This document shows positions 1-6,228 of a stretch of 15,603 nucleotides of DNA, one piece after another. The notes beneath the pieces were generated by a model, which saw nothing but the letters and a program-made list of their open reading frames with translations, made no database searches and was not told the origin of the DNA. Location of the stretch: assembly GCA_027002315.1 (NCBI GenBank), contig JALWZV010000052.1, forward strand, positions 1-15,603, read 5' to 3'. This DNA is from Candidatus Roizmanbacteria bacterium (GTDB lineage: Bacteria; Patescibacteriota; Microgenomatia; UBA1406; GWC2-37-13). The position numbers and the translations under genes are program-made. The number at the start of each line of letters is the position of its first letter. Within the stretch, counting starts at the first letter, position 1.

Positions 1-1013
1 ATGTTTTTGCTCTTTGTTGTTAGTAAAGAAAATAGGTTTCTGTTCATTTTATCACCCCACTCAAAAAAAAGTATTCTTCTTTTTTTAAGTAACTTTTCTA
101 TGTTTAAAAACCTAAACTCCTCCTCAACTATAATAAAAAAAAGGTCAAAGTGATAAAAAAGTTTATAATCACCTCTGTTTAGAACTTTATACTCATAAAA
201 AACTACATAGCTAGGAGAGATTATGTTTCTGATACCTAAACACTCAGCGGCACCCTTCACAAACACTGTTTTTCCAACTCCCATCTCACCCTCCAAAATG
301 AACACCACTGGCTCTCCGTTAGTCCTTTTCAGAGATGAGGATAATAACTCACCACCTAAATGTTTTGTTTCTTCAACAGAAGAGGTGCTGAATGTTTTTA
401 TCTCTTTAGGATTAATCTCACCTTTCCTTATGATATTAATTTTATCTTTAGTTAAATCTATTACCGTTGAGGGCCTATTAAAAGGAAGTTTTCCGGCATC
501 TATAACTAAATCTATCATCTTCTTTCTTTTTACTGAAAGCCCATCTATCAAGATCTTGATATCGTAGACAGGCCTGTTGCCAGACAGATTTGCAGAGGTG
601 GCCGTTACAGGATCTTTGTATTTATTCATTAAAGAGTTAATGGGTTGATAATTTGGTATACGTATACCCAAAGTTCCTTTCTCGGACTCAAGCTTTTGAG
701 ATAAGACGTGTCGAGAGTTTAAAACTATTGTAAATGGCCCTGGTAAGATACCATTCAAAACTTTTTTTGTTTGTTTGCTTACACTAACGAATTTATTTAA
801 ATCTGGAACAGAACGAACAAAAACTGAGATTGGTTTACCAGCAGGACGTTCCTTAAACTCAACAACCTTCTTCACAGCAGCAGCATCGCCAGCATCTGCT
901 AATAATCCATAAACTGTGTCTGATGGAAAAACAACCACTCCGCCCCTATTTAAGACATCTGCTGTCTCTTTTATTACATCATCAAGATTGTTCCCCAACT
1001 TAATTATCCTCAT
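1..1013 (-). CDS. Fused TsaC/Sua5 (YrdC-type) threonylcarbamoyl-AMP synthase + TsaE ATPase (3' end outside window)
   Basis: I translated this by hand from the ATG at 1013; 337 codons run without a stop to the window edge, so the C-terminus is missing. Residues about 13-200 are a complete YrdC/TsaC domain: FPSDTVYGLL near 29-38, KERPAGKP near 54-61 (the KxR nucleotide-binding motif), TSANLSG at 139-145, STVID at 182-186 and IRKGEI at 195-200. This family makes threonylcarbamoyl-AMP from threonine, bicarbonate and ATP. After a linker, residues about 213-337 are TsaE: Walker A GEMGVGKT at 242-249, SPSYVVFYEY at 266-275, HFDLF at 288-292 and a final FFEWGDKM, matching TsaE's SPT(F/Y), HxDxY and IEWP-like signatures. 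TsaE is the ATPase that resets the TsaB-TsaD complex. Both domains keep their catalytic motifs, so both are probably active. The gene is divergent from the mazG-like gene across a 40-bp gap and has no clear Shine-Dalgarno. Confidence 0.9.
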   Translation of the reverse strand, partial: MRIIKLGNNLDDVIKETADVLNRGGVVVFPSDTVYGLLADAGDAAAVKKVVEFKERPAGKPISVFVRSVPDLNKFVSVSKQTKKVLNGILPGPFTIVLNSRHVLSQKLESEKGTLGIRIPNYQPINSLMNKYKDPVTATSANLSGNRPVYDIKILIDGLSVKRKKMIDLVIDAGKLPFNRPSTVIDLTKDKINIIRKGEINPKEIKTFSTSSVEETKHLGGELLSSSLKRTNGEPVVFILEGEMGVGKTVFVKGAAECLGIRNIISPSYVVFYEYKVLNRGDYKLFYHFDLFFIIVEEEFRFLNIEKLLKKRRILFFEWGDKMNRNLFSLLTTKSKN

Positions 1014-1018
1014 AACAT

Positions 1019-1024
1019 ATTTTA
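1019..1024 (-). promoter_or_regulatory. Candidate -10 box for the tsaC-tsaE fusion gene
   Basis: On the minus strand TGT-TAAAAT forms an extended -10-like element whose last base lies 5 nt before the ATG at 1013, so transcription would begin at or next to the start codon. No good -35 is visible. Support comes mainly from similar spacing at other genes in this window. Confidence 0.35.
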
Positions 1025-1038
1025 ACAAAGACCTTTTA

Positions 1039-1047
1039 TGATATAAT
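1039..1047 (+). promoter_or_regulatory. Extended -10 promoter for mazG-like/glmS operon (leaderless)
   Basis: TGATATAAT is a perfect -10 hexamer (1042-1047) with an upstream TGn extension. Six bases separate it from the ATG at 1054, so the expected transcription start is the start codon itself. The -35 region is weak, as is usual when the extended -10 is strong. It shares the 40-bp intergenic gap with the divergent tsaC-tsaE promoter. Confidence 0.6.
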
Positions 1048-1053
1048 GTAGAA

Positions 1054-1386
1054 ATGAACGTTAAGAATCTACAAAAAAGAGTTAAAGAAATCAATCAACA
1101 CCTAGCTAAGTATTACAAACTTAAGGATGAGAGAGAATTTGCGATTCTTGCAAAAACCGTTAAGTTAAATGAGGAGGTAGGAGAGTTAGCCAATGATATT
1201 CTGTCCATCCTTAAGCTTCAAAGAAAAAGTAAACTGGAAAGGTTTCAAAAAGAAAATATTTATCAAGAGTTTGCAGATGTCATTATTGCAACAATTGCAC
1301 TAGCTGTGAGCGCAAACGTTGATATTGAGAGAGCTGTTAGAGATAAACTTACTAAATTAGAAAATAAAATTCTAAAGAAAAAATAA
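1054..1386 (+). CDS. MazG-like nucleotide pyrophosphohydrolase
   Basis: This is a 110-residue, mostly helical protein with the all-alpha NTP-pyrophosphatase metal site: EEVGE at residues 40-44 (EExxE) and EFAD at 72-75 (ExxD). Family members hydrolyse (d)NTPs to NMP and pyrophosphate, typically to remove damaged or surplus nucleotides. The substrate cannot be read from the sequence. The length fits a single-domain MazG-like protein rather than the tandem E. coli MazG. The start is fixed by the extended -10 box six bases upstream, leaving no room for a leader or ribosome binding site. glmS follows 6 bp after the stop, so the two are probably co-transcribed, though no functional link is obvious. 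Confidence 0.85.
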   Translation: MNVKNLQKRVKEINQHLAKYYKLKDEREFAILAKTVKLNEEVGELANDILSILKLQRKSKLERFQKENIYQEFADVIIATIALAVSANVDIERAVRDKLTKLENKILKKK

Positions 1387-1392
1387 CGGATT

Positions 1393-3150
1393 ATGTGTGG
1401 TATATTTGCTTACTCAGGCGAACCTACTAATGCTTCTCAGCTTATTTTAAAAGGATTAAAAAATTTAGAGTACAGGGGTTACGATTCCTGGGGAATAGCT
1501 GTCAAAAAAGGCAACAGTATCTATCTTGAAAAACATGTTGGAAAGATTAGTAACGCTCAAATAAAGAAGGTTGTGAGCAAGGTTGGTATTGGCCACACAA
1601 GATGGGCAACTCATGGAGGTATAACAATTAAAAATGCACATCCTCATCTAGACTGTACCCAAAAAATAGCTGTGGTTCATAACGGAATTGTGGAAAACTT
1701 TGAAGAGATAAAAAAAAGACTAATAAAACAAAAACATAGATTTGTATCTGAGACAGACACAGAGGTCATTGCTCACATGATAGAGGATAAAATCCGTTCT
1801 GGAAAAAGTATTGAAAACGCTACTTATTTAACATTTAAAGAGTTGAGAGGGCTTAACGCAATTATTGTTTTCTATCCAGAGAAAAATACATTTCTTGCCA
1901 TTAAAAATAGTTCTCCTTTAATTATTGGAAAAGGTAAAAGAGGTTTTTTTATAGCCTCAGACATAACAGCAATAATTGAACATGTTAATCAGGTTTACTA
2001 CCTTAAAGATAATGAGTTAGTTGTGATTAAAGATAAAGATGCCTACCTCCTTGAGGTAAAGAAGCATAAAAAAATAAAAATTAAGTTTACCAAACCTCAA
2101 ATCTCGGTAGATGATGTCGGACTAGGAAAGTATCCAAATTACATGATTAAAGAGATCAACGAACAACCAAAGGTTATTTTTAATATTGCCAAAAACTACA
2201 AACAAAACATTAAAAAGATAGCCAATAAAATACGTAAATCATATGGAACATATTTTATCGGATGTGGAACAGCTTATTTTGCAGGTTTATCGGGAACATA
2301 CTTATTTTCCAAAATAGCTAAACGGCACGTTAACTCCGCTGTTGGATCAGAGTTTGTTTATCTGATAGATTTCATTAAAAAAGAAAGCTTGGTCTTAGCC
2401 CTATCACAGTCAGGAGAGACAATTGACATCATATCTAGTATAAAAAAAGTTAAAGAAAAAGGTGCTTATGTAACTGCCATAACAAATGTTGCTGGCTCAA
2501 CCCTTTACAGAATGGCTGATGATAAACTACTTCTTAATGCCGGGCCTGAAAAATGTGTTTTGGCAACAAAGTCGTTTACAGCAAAAATTGCAGTCCTTTA
2601 TCTTATAGCTCACACTCTTAATGGCTCGTATGATAAGGCTGTTGAGAATCTTATAAAGGTAACTAAAGAAATTAAAAAAATAATTAAAAATAAGAAAATT
2701 AAAAAAATAGCACAAAAAATTGTAAACAAAAGACACATTTATATTTTAGGAAGAGGAGTTTCTTACCCGACAGCACTAGAGTCTGCCTTAAAAATAAAGG
2801 AGGTTTCGTATATTCACGCTGAGGGATTTCCAGCTGGAGAGTTAAAACATGGAGTTATAGCATTAATTAACAAAGGAACGCCTGTAATAGTTTATAATCC
2901 CACAGATGAAACCTATGACGATACTTTATCCTCTGCTCATGAAGTTAAGTCTCGTGGAGCTTACGTCATCGGCATTGGTAGTAAACCAAACAAGATTTAT
3001 GATGAGTTTATTCACGTTGATGACTGCAAAAACGCAAACATAATACCAAATGTCGTAATTGCTCAATTACTGGGATATTATCTAGCTATAGAAAAAGGGT
3101 TAGATCCAGATAAGCCACGTAATCTTGCAAAAAGTGTTACTGTGAAATAA
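1393..3150 (+). CDS. glmS: Glutamine--fructose-6-phosphate aminotransferase (isomerizing)
   Basis: This 585-residue enzyme converts fructose-6-phosphate and glutamine to glucosamine-6-phosphate, the entry step to UDP-GlcNAc and peptidoglycan. The N-terminal glutaminase domain (about 1-230) starts MCGIFAYSG; Cys2 is the nucleophile after Met removal, which fixes the start codon. Further signatures are YRGYDSWG near 28-34, GHTRWATHGG at 67-76, HNGIVENF at 96-103 and SETDTEV near 119-125. Two SIS sugar-isomerase domains follow: the first includes YFIGCGTA and SQSGET (338-343), the second ESALKIKEVSYIHAEG near 463-478 and GELKHG (482-487). The C-terminus DKPRNLAKSVTVK is the usual family ending. 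It is slightly shorter than the roughly 600-residue norm. It lies 6 bp after the mazG-like gene and ends 3 bp from the convergent xseB. There is no space for a glmS ribozyme. Confidence 0.97.
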   Translation: MCGIFAYSGEPTNASQLILKGLKNLEYRGYDSWGIAVKKGNSIYLEKHVGKISNAQIKKVVSKVGIGHTRWATHGGITIKNAHPHLDCTQKIAVVHNGIVENFEEIKKRLIKQKHRFVSETDTEVIAHMIEDKIRSGKSIENATYLTFKELRGLNAIIVFYPEKNTFLAIKNSSPLIIGKGKRGFFIASDITAIIEHVNQVYYLKDNELVVIKDKDAYLLEVKKHKKIKIKFTKPQISVDDVGLGKYPNYMIKEINEQPKVIFNIAKNYKQNIKKIANKIRKSYGTYFIGCGTAYFAGLSGTYLFSKIAKRHVNSAVGSEFVYLIDFIKKESLVLALSQSGETIDIISSIKKVKEKGAYVTAITNVAGSTLYRMADDKLLLNAGPEKCVLATKSFTAKIAVLYLIAHTLNGSYDKAVENLIKVTKEIKKIIKNKKIKKIAQKIVNKRHIYILGRGVSYPTALESALKIKEVSYIHAEGFPAGELKHGVIALINKGTPVIVYNPTDETYDDTLSSAHEVKSRGAYVIGIGSKPNKIYDEFIHVDDCKNANIIPNVVIAQLLGYYLAIEKGLDPDKPRNLAKSVTVK

Positions 3151-3153
3151 AGA

Positions 3154-3342
3154 TTATTTACCAACTTCCTCAACCTCATTCTTCATCTTCTTCAATCTAT
3201 CCTCTAAAAACTTGGCTAATCTCAAAGCTCTTTTATACTCTGGAATGGCCTTATCTAGGTTTATTTCCTCATTCTCAAATTTCTTCACAATCTCCTCCAG
3301 CTCTTTAAAAGCCTCATTAAGATTTTTTTGTTTTTTCTTCAT
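3154..3342 (-). CDS. xseB: Exodeoxyribonuclease VII small subunit
   Basis: This 62-residue, highly charged helical protein has the XseB pattern of LNEAFKELEEIVKKFENEE followed by LDKAIPEYKRALRLAKFLEDRL. XseB packs along the coiled-coil arm of XseA to form exonuclease VII, which degrades single-stranded DNA to oligonucleotides. The start lies inside the end of xseA (26-bp overlap, different frame), so expression probably depends on translation of xseA. No Shine-Dalgarno is visible. The length is at the short end of the family. The stop is 3 bp from the stop of convergent glmS. Confidence 0.93.
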   Translation of the reverse strand: MKKKQKNLNEAFKELEEIVKKFENEEINLDKAIPEYKRALRLAKFLEDRLKKMKNEVEEVGK

Positions 3343-4507
3343 AGTTTAGACTTAAAACTTTCGAGTTTATTTTACCATTGTACAACAAGGTTTTGATTTT
3401 ATCCCCCAATTTTACCATTGTGTTGTTTTTTAACACACTGCCATCCTCAGAGAACGTAATACTATACCCACGCCTTAACACATTTTGATAGTTTAGAGAC
3501 CTTAAAAGTCTTTTTAAGTTACTTAATTTATTGATTTGATGAGTTAACAATGAGTTTACACTGTTAGAGATTGTGTTTATATTATTGGAAATTTTTAAAC
3601 TTAAGATCTGGGTAAATTTTTGAAAAATACTTTTTATCTTCCTAACGACCTCTAGCCTCTCATCTATGTTTTTAATAATGGTTTGGCGTATGAGCTTTTT
3701 ATCAAACTCTATTTGTTGAATTACATCCTTCTTGTCTCTCACAATAAGTTCAGCTGCGTTAGAAGGTGTTGACGCTCTTAAGTCCGCAACCAAGTCTACC
3801 AAAGACACATCGGCCTCATGACCAACACCTGCTACAACAGGAATCTTACTGGCATAAACCTTTCTTACCACTCTCTCATCGTTAAATGCTTGTAGATCCT
3901 CCAGGCTTCCACCTCCTCTTGTTATTACTAAAAGATCTAGATCTAAAAGTTCTTTGTTAAAAAAATCTAGGCCGTTAATAATTGAGTCTACTGCTCCTTC
4001 TCCCTGAACCTGAACTGGATAAAAATAAATCTTCAGACCACCCATTCTCGCGTTAATAATCTTTATAAAATCAGAGTAAGCTCTAGAGTTTCTGGCAGTT
4101 AATAGTCCTATCTTTTCTGGAAAAGAAACTAATGATCTTTTACGAGAGACATCAAACAATCCCTCCTCACTAAGCTTTTTCCTAAGCTGTTCAAACGCCA
4201 AGCGGAGAGCTCCCTCACCTGATGGCAAAACTTCAGATGCCTGCAAACTAAAACTAGCGTTTTTTTTATACAAACCAGGACTTCCTTTTACTCTCACCAA
4301 CATACCCTCCGTAAGAGAGGAAAGGTTCTTAAGTGTCCAGGTAAAAGAAAAAATTCTGAGGGATGCAGACTCGTCTTTAATCGTCATAAAAACCCATTTA
4401 CCTTGATTTATTCTTATCTCAGATATCTCTCCTTCTACCACAACCTCTCCTACAGAATCTAGGTACTCATCAATAAACTCATTGAACTCTGACACAGAAA
4501 ATATCAT
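3317..4507 (-). CDS. xseA: Exodeoxyribonuclease VII large subunit
   Basis: This 396-residue protein has the standard XseA order. An N-terminal OB-fold covers about 1-100 (VVVEGEISEIRINQGKWVF, then SLRIFSF and VRVKGSPGLY). The catalytic domain carries KIGLLTARNSRAYSDF, ITRGGGSLEDLQAFNDE and VVAGVGHEADVSLVDLVADL with ASTPSNAAELIV. After that comes a long helical coiled-coil arm and a short C-terminal strand region containing RRGYSITF. With XseB it forms the ssDNA-specific exonuclease VII used in repair and recombination. It is somewhat shorter than the E. coli protein (about 456), mostly in the helical arm. A TATAAT seven bases before the ATG suggests a leaderless transcript. It is divergent from the repeat-protein gene at 4596. 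Confidence 0.96.
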   Translation of the reverse strand: MIFSVSEFNEFIDEYLDSVGEVVVEGEISEIRINQGKWVFMTIKDESASLRIFSFTWTLKNLSSLTEGMLVRVKGSPGLYKKNASFSLQASEVLPSGEGALRLAFEQLRKKLSEEGLFDVSRKRSLVSFPEKIGLLTARNSRAYSDFIKIINARMGGLKIYFYPVQVQGEGAVDSIINGLDFFNKELLDLDLLVITRGGGSLEDLQAFNDERVVRKVYASKIPVVAGVGHEADVSLVDLVADLRASTPSNAAELIVRDKKDVIQQIEFDKKLIRQTIIKNIDERLEVVRKIKSIFQKFTQILSLKISNNINTISNSVNSLLTHQINKLSNLKRLLRSLNYQNVLRRGYSITFSEDGSVLKNNTMVKLGDKIKTLLYNGKINSKVLSLNYEEKTKKS

Positions 4508-4514
4508 ACACTTG

Positions 4515-4520
4515 ATTATA
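4515..4520 (-). promoter_or_regulatory. -10 box for xseA-xseB
   Basis: On the minus strand TTG-TATAAT is followed by seven bases and the xseA ATG at 4507, so the start site would coincide with the start codon. The pcrA upstream region has nearly the same arrangement (TTG-TATTAT, seven bases, ATG). The -35 region is poor. Confidence 0.5.
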
Positions 4521-4559
4521 CAAAAGTCTTTTAAACAAACACAGCCTGATGGTATTAAA

Positions 4560-4588
4560 TTGTATATAATGTCCTAATATGATATACT
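4560..4588 (+). promoter_or_regulatory. Promoter for the repeat-protein gene (leaderless)
   Basis: A -35-like TTGTAT at 4560-4565, a 17-bp spacer, and an extended -10 TGA-TATACT with its hexamer at 4583-4588. Seven bases separate the hexamer from the ATG at 4596. Together with the xseA -10 this fills the 88-bp divergent intergenic region. Confidence 0.6.
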
Positions 4589-4595
4589 ACAGGAT

Positions 4596-5636
4596 ATGGA
4601 ACGTAATAAATTTCATGGAGAAAAATTAAGGTTTCAACAACTTTTAACTGGTATTCCCGAAGATCGGGTCGAGTTTAGAAATCTTGAGGAATTTGATGGT
4701 GTGGTTATGATAGTAAAGCCACAGCAACGCTCACCGGAGGAGGAAGAAAACGAAATAACACCTTATTACATTAAAACCAGGTTAAAAGCAGGAAACATAA
4801 ACACACCTTTTATGGTCTTGTTTACCACCGAGACCGAAAAAGAATTTATGGAGAATTTAGTAAGAGCTGAGAAAGAGTCAGGTAAATTAAAAGTTGCAAC
4901 TTTAAAAACCAACTCTGTTATAGTTGGAGGAAGGAGTGCTAAGATAGATTTTGTTACTCCTACATTCGATGAAGTTCATGCGCTTGGTCAAGCTGAGATA
5001 GAAATAGGAAGCACAACAAATCTTACAGCTGAAGGAGAAGCAAAAGTAAGATTTATATCAGCCAACCAAGTTACGTTAACTGGTCAATCTAGAGCAATTG
5101 GATCAAGTGCTAGAGATAGTTTAACCATTAAAGGTCAAGCAAAAGCTAATATTAGAAGTGTTGAGGCGTCCATACTTCTTTCAGGTGATGCGCGCCTATT
5201 TACTGGATCAGGACCGCATTATGGAAGATATGTAAAACTATTCGACACATCAAGAGCGGTTATTCTGAAAAATCTCAGAAGAGCTGATGATATGAAATCA
5301 CAAAACAGTATATTAATAACAGAACCAAGTAAGTATACAACACCAGATGATGACGATTATGTCTTGGATAAAGACTGGGAAGAAATTGATTATTTAAATT
5401 TTCCAGAAATGAATATAGATAGTCTCACACCAAGCTCTGTTGATGGTAAAAATGGTTTTATTGTTGCACATAAAAATAAAAACCTTATATTTGTTGCTGC
5501 TCATCAAAACGAAGATGAGGATAGCATTGTTTTTGCCGTTTTTGAGATAGAAGAAGATGGAGATATGGTTATGGCTGATATCCTTACAAAGGATGAGTTA
5601 AGAGATCAGGAAAAACTTATGGCCTTGTTCAATTAA
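4596..5636 (+). CDS. Unrecognised protein with a 16-17-residue tandem repeat (possible beta-solenoid)
   Basis: I do not recognise the family. The 346-residue product has no signal peptide or TM segment, so it is probably cytoplasmic. Residues 1-110 are mixed alpha/beta. Residues about 112-205 contain a degenerate tandem repeat, each unit opening with G[QEDR][AS][EKR] and alternating hydrophobic positions: GRSAKIDF at 112, GQAEIEIG at 131, GEAKVRFI at 147, GQSRAIGS at 163, GQAKANIR at 180 and GDARLFTG at 197. Spacing from 131 onward is 16, 16, 17 and 17. A one-turn-per-repeat beta-helix would fit, but that is inference. Residues about 245-346 are very acidic (DDDD at 251-254, EDEDS, EIEEDGD) and include two likely strands. 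It has its own promoter and is followed 66 bp later by the adenosine-specific kinase gene. Confidence 0.75.
   Translation: MERNKFHGEKLRFQQLLTGIPEDRVEFRNLEEFDGVVMIVKPQQRSPEEEENEITPYYIKTRLKAGNINTPFMVLFTTETEKEFMENLVRAEKESGKLKVATLKTNSVIVGGRSAKIDFVTPTFDEVHALGQAEIEIGSTTNLTAEGEAKVRFISANQVTLTGQSRAIGSSARDSLTIKGQAKANIRSVEASILLSGDARLFTGSGPHYGRYVKLFDTSRAVILKNLRRADDMKSQNSILITEPSKYTTPDDDDYVLDKDWEEIDYLNFPEMNIDSLTPSSVDGKNGFIVAHKNKNLIFVAAHQNEDEDSIVFAVFEIEEDGDMVMADILTKDELRDQEKLMALFN
4929..5210 (+). repeat. Degenerate protein-coding tandem repeat, about 48-57 bp per unit
   Basis: This stretch encodes the five or six G[QEDR][AS][EKR]-type units of the gene at 4596-5636. The repeat is clear in the protein, with units starting at residues 112, 131, 147, 163, 180 and 197. 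It has largely diverged in the DNA, which suggests old duplication kept for structure rather than recent expansion. Confidence 0.6.
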
Positions 5637-5702
5637 AATCTCTTCAACTTCATTAACTTTTTTTATACAATCTATAAGGAGTTAATAGTTAAAAAATACA
5701 TA

Positions 5703-6221
5703 ATGAACAACAAAAACTCAATAACCTTAGAATTGGTACAGATAGATAAACCAGAAAAGTTTGATGTTAACGTAATTATAGGAACATCTCACTTTATCAA
5801 AACAGTAGAGGATATATACGAAGCTATTACCAATGTTAATCCTAACGCAAAATTTGGTTTGGCATTTTGCGAAGCATCAGAACCGCGAAAGATACGCACA
5901 TCCGGAACTGATAAAAAGATGATTAAGCTGGCACTCAAAAATGCTAAAAAAATAGCAGCTGGACACAGCTTTGTTCTGTTCCTTAACGGAATATTCCCAA
6001 TTAACATTATGCACTCTCTAAGAACCGTTCCCGAAATATTAAACATCCTGTGTGCTACAGCTAATCCGGTCCAAGTTATCATAGCAGAGACATCTCAAGG
6101 AAGAGGTATGCTCGGAGTAATAGACGGAGGCACCCCATCAGGAGAAGGTAAGAAAAAAGAAAACATTGAGATGCATAAGTTTTTACAAAATTTAAACTAC
6201 AAATTTAATCCTAAAAAATAA
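5703..6221 (+). CDS. Adenosine-specific kinase family protein (DUF355 / PF04008)
   Basis: This 172-residue protein matches, from memory, the DUF355 family known mainly from archaea and represented by the Pyrobaculum PAE2307 structure. Characteristic stretches are VNVIIGTSHFIKTVEDIYEA (22-41), KFGLAFCEASEPR, AAGHSFVLFLNGIFPINI, ATANPVQVIIAETSQGRG and GVIDGGTPSGEG. The family name rests on adenosine/AMP binding, so kinase activity should be treated as provisional. It covers the full family length. An AAGGAG lies at 5676-5681 but is 21 nt before the ATG, too far to act normally; no upstream in-frame start exists. It may be co-transcribed with the repeat protein upstream. Its stop is 7 bp from that of convergent secA. 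Confidence 0.88.
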   Translation: MNNKNSITLELVQIDKPEKFDVNVIIGTSHFIKTVEDIYEAITNVNPNAKFGLAFCEASEPRKIRTSGTDKKMIKLALKNAKKIAAGHSFVLFLNGIFPINIMHSLRTVPEILNILCATANPVQVIIAETSQGRGMLGVIDGGTPSGEGKKKENIEMHKFLQNLNYKFNPKK

Positions 6222-6228
6222 GGAGAGA

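Noticed and set aside
223..567. Open frame of 114 codons on the plus strand
   Set aside because: It lies opposite the TsaE and late TsaC coding region, shows no recognisable motifs, and the minus-strand reading carries all the conserved signatures.
1014..1392. glmS ribozyme upstream of glmS
   Set aside because: glmS begins 6 bp after the mazG-like gene, leaving no untranslated leader for the ribozyme.
5676..5681. AAGGAG as Shine-Dalgarno for the DUF355 gene
   Set aside because: It is 21 nt before the ATG and no in-frame start codon lies closer, so the spacing does not work; it overlaps a weak TATAAG instead.
6220..6225. AAGGAG at the end of the DUF355 gene as a ribosome binding site
   Set aside because: No plus-strand gene follows; the opposite strand is secA.
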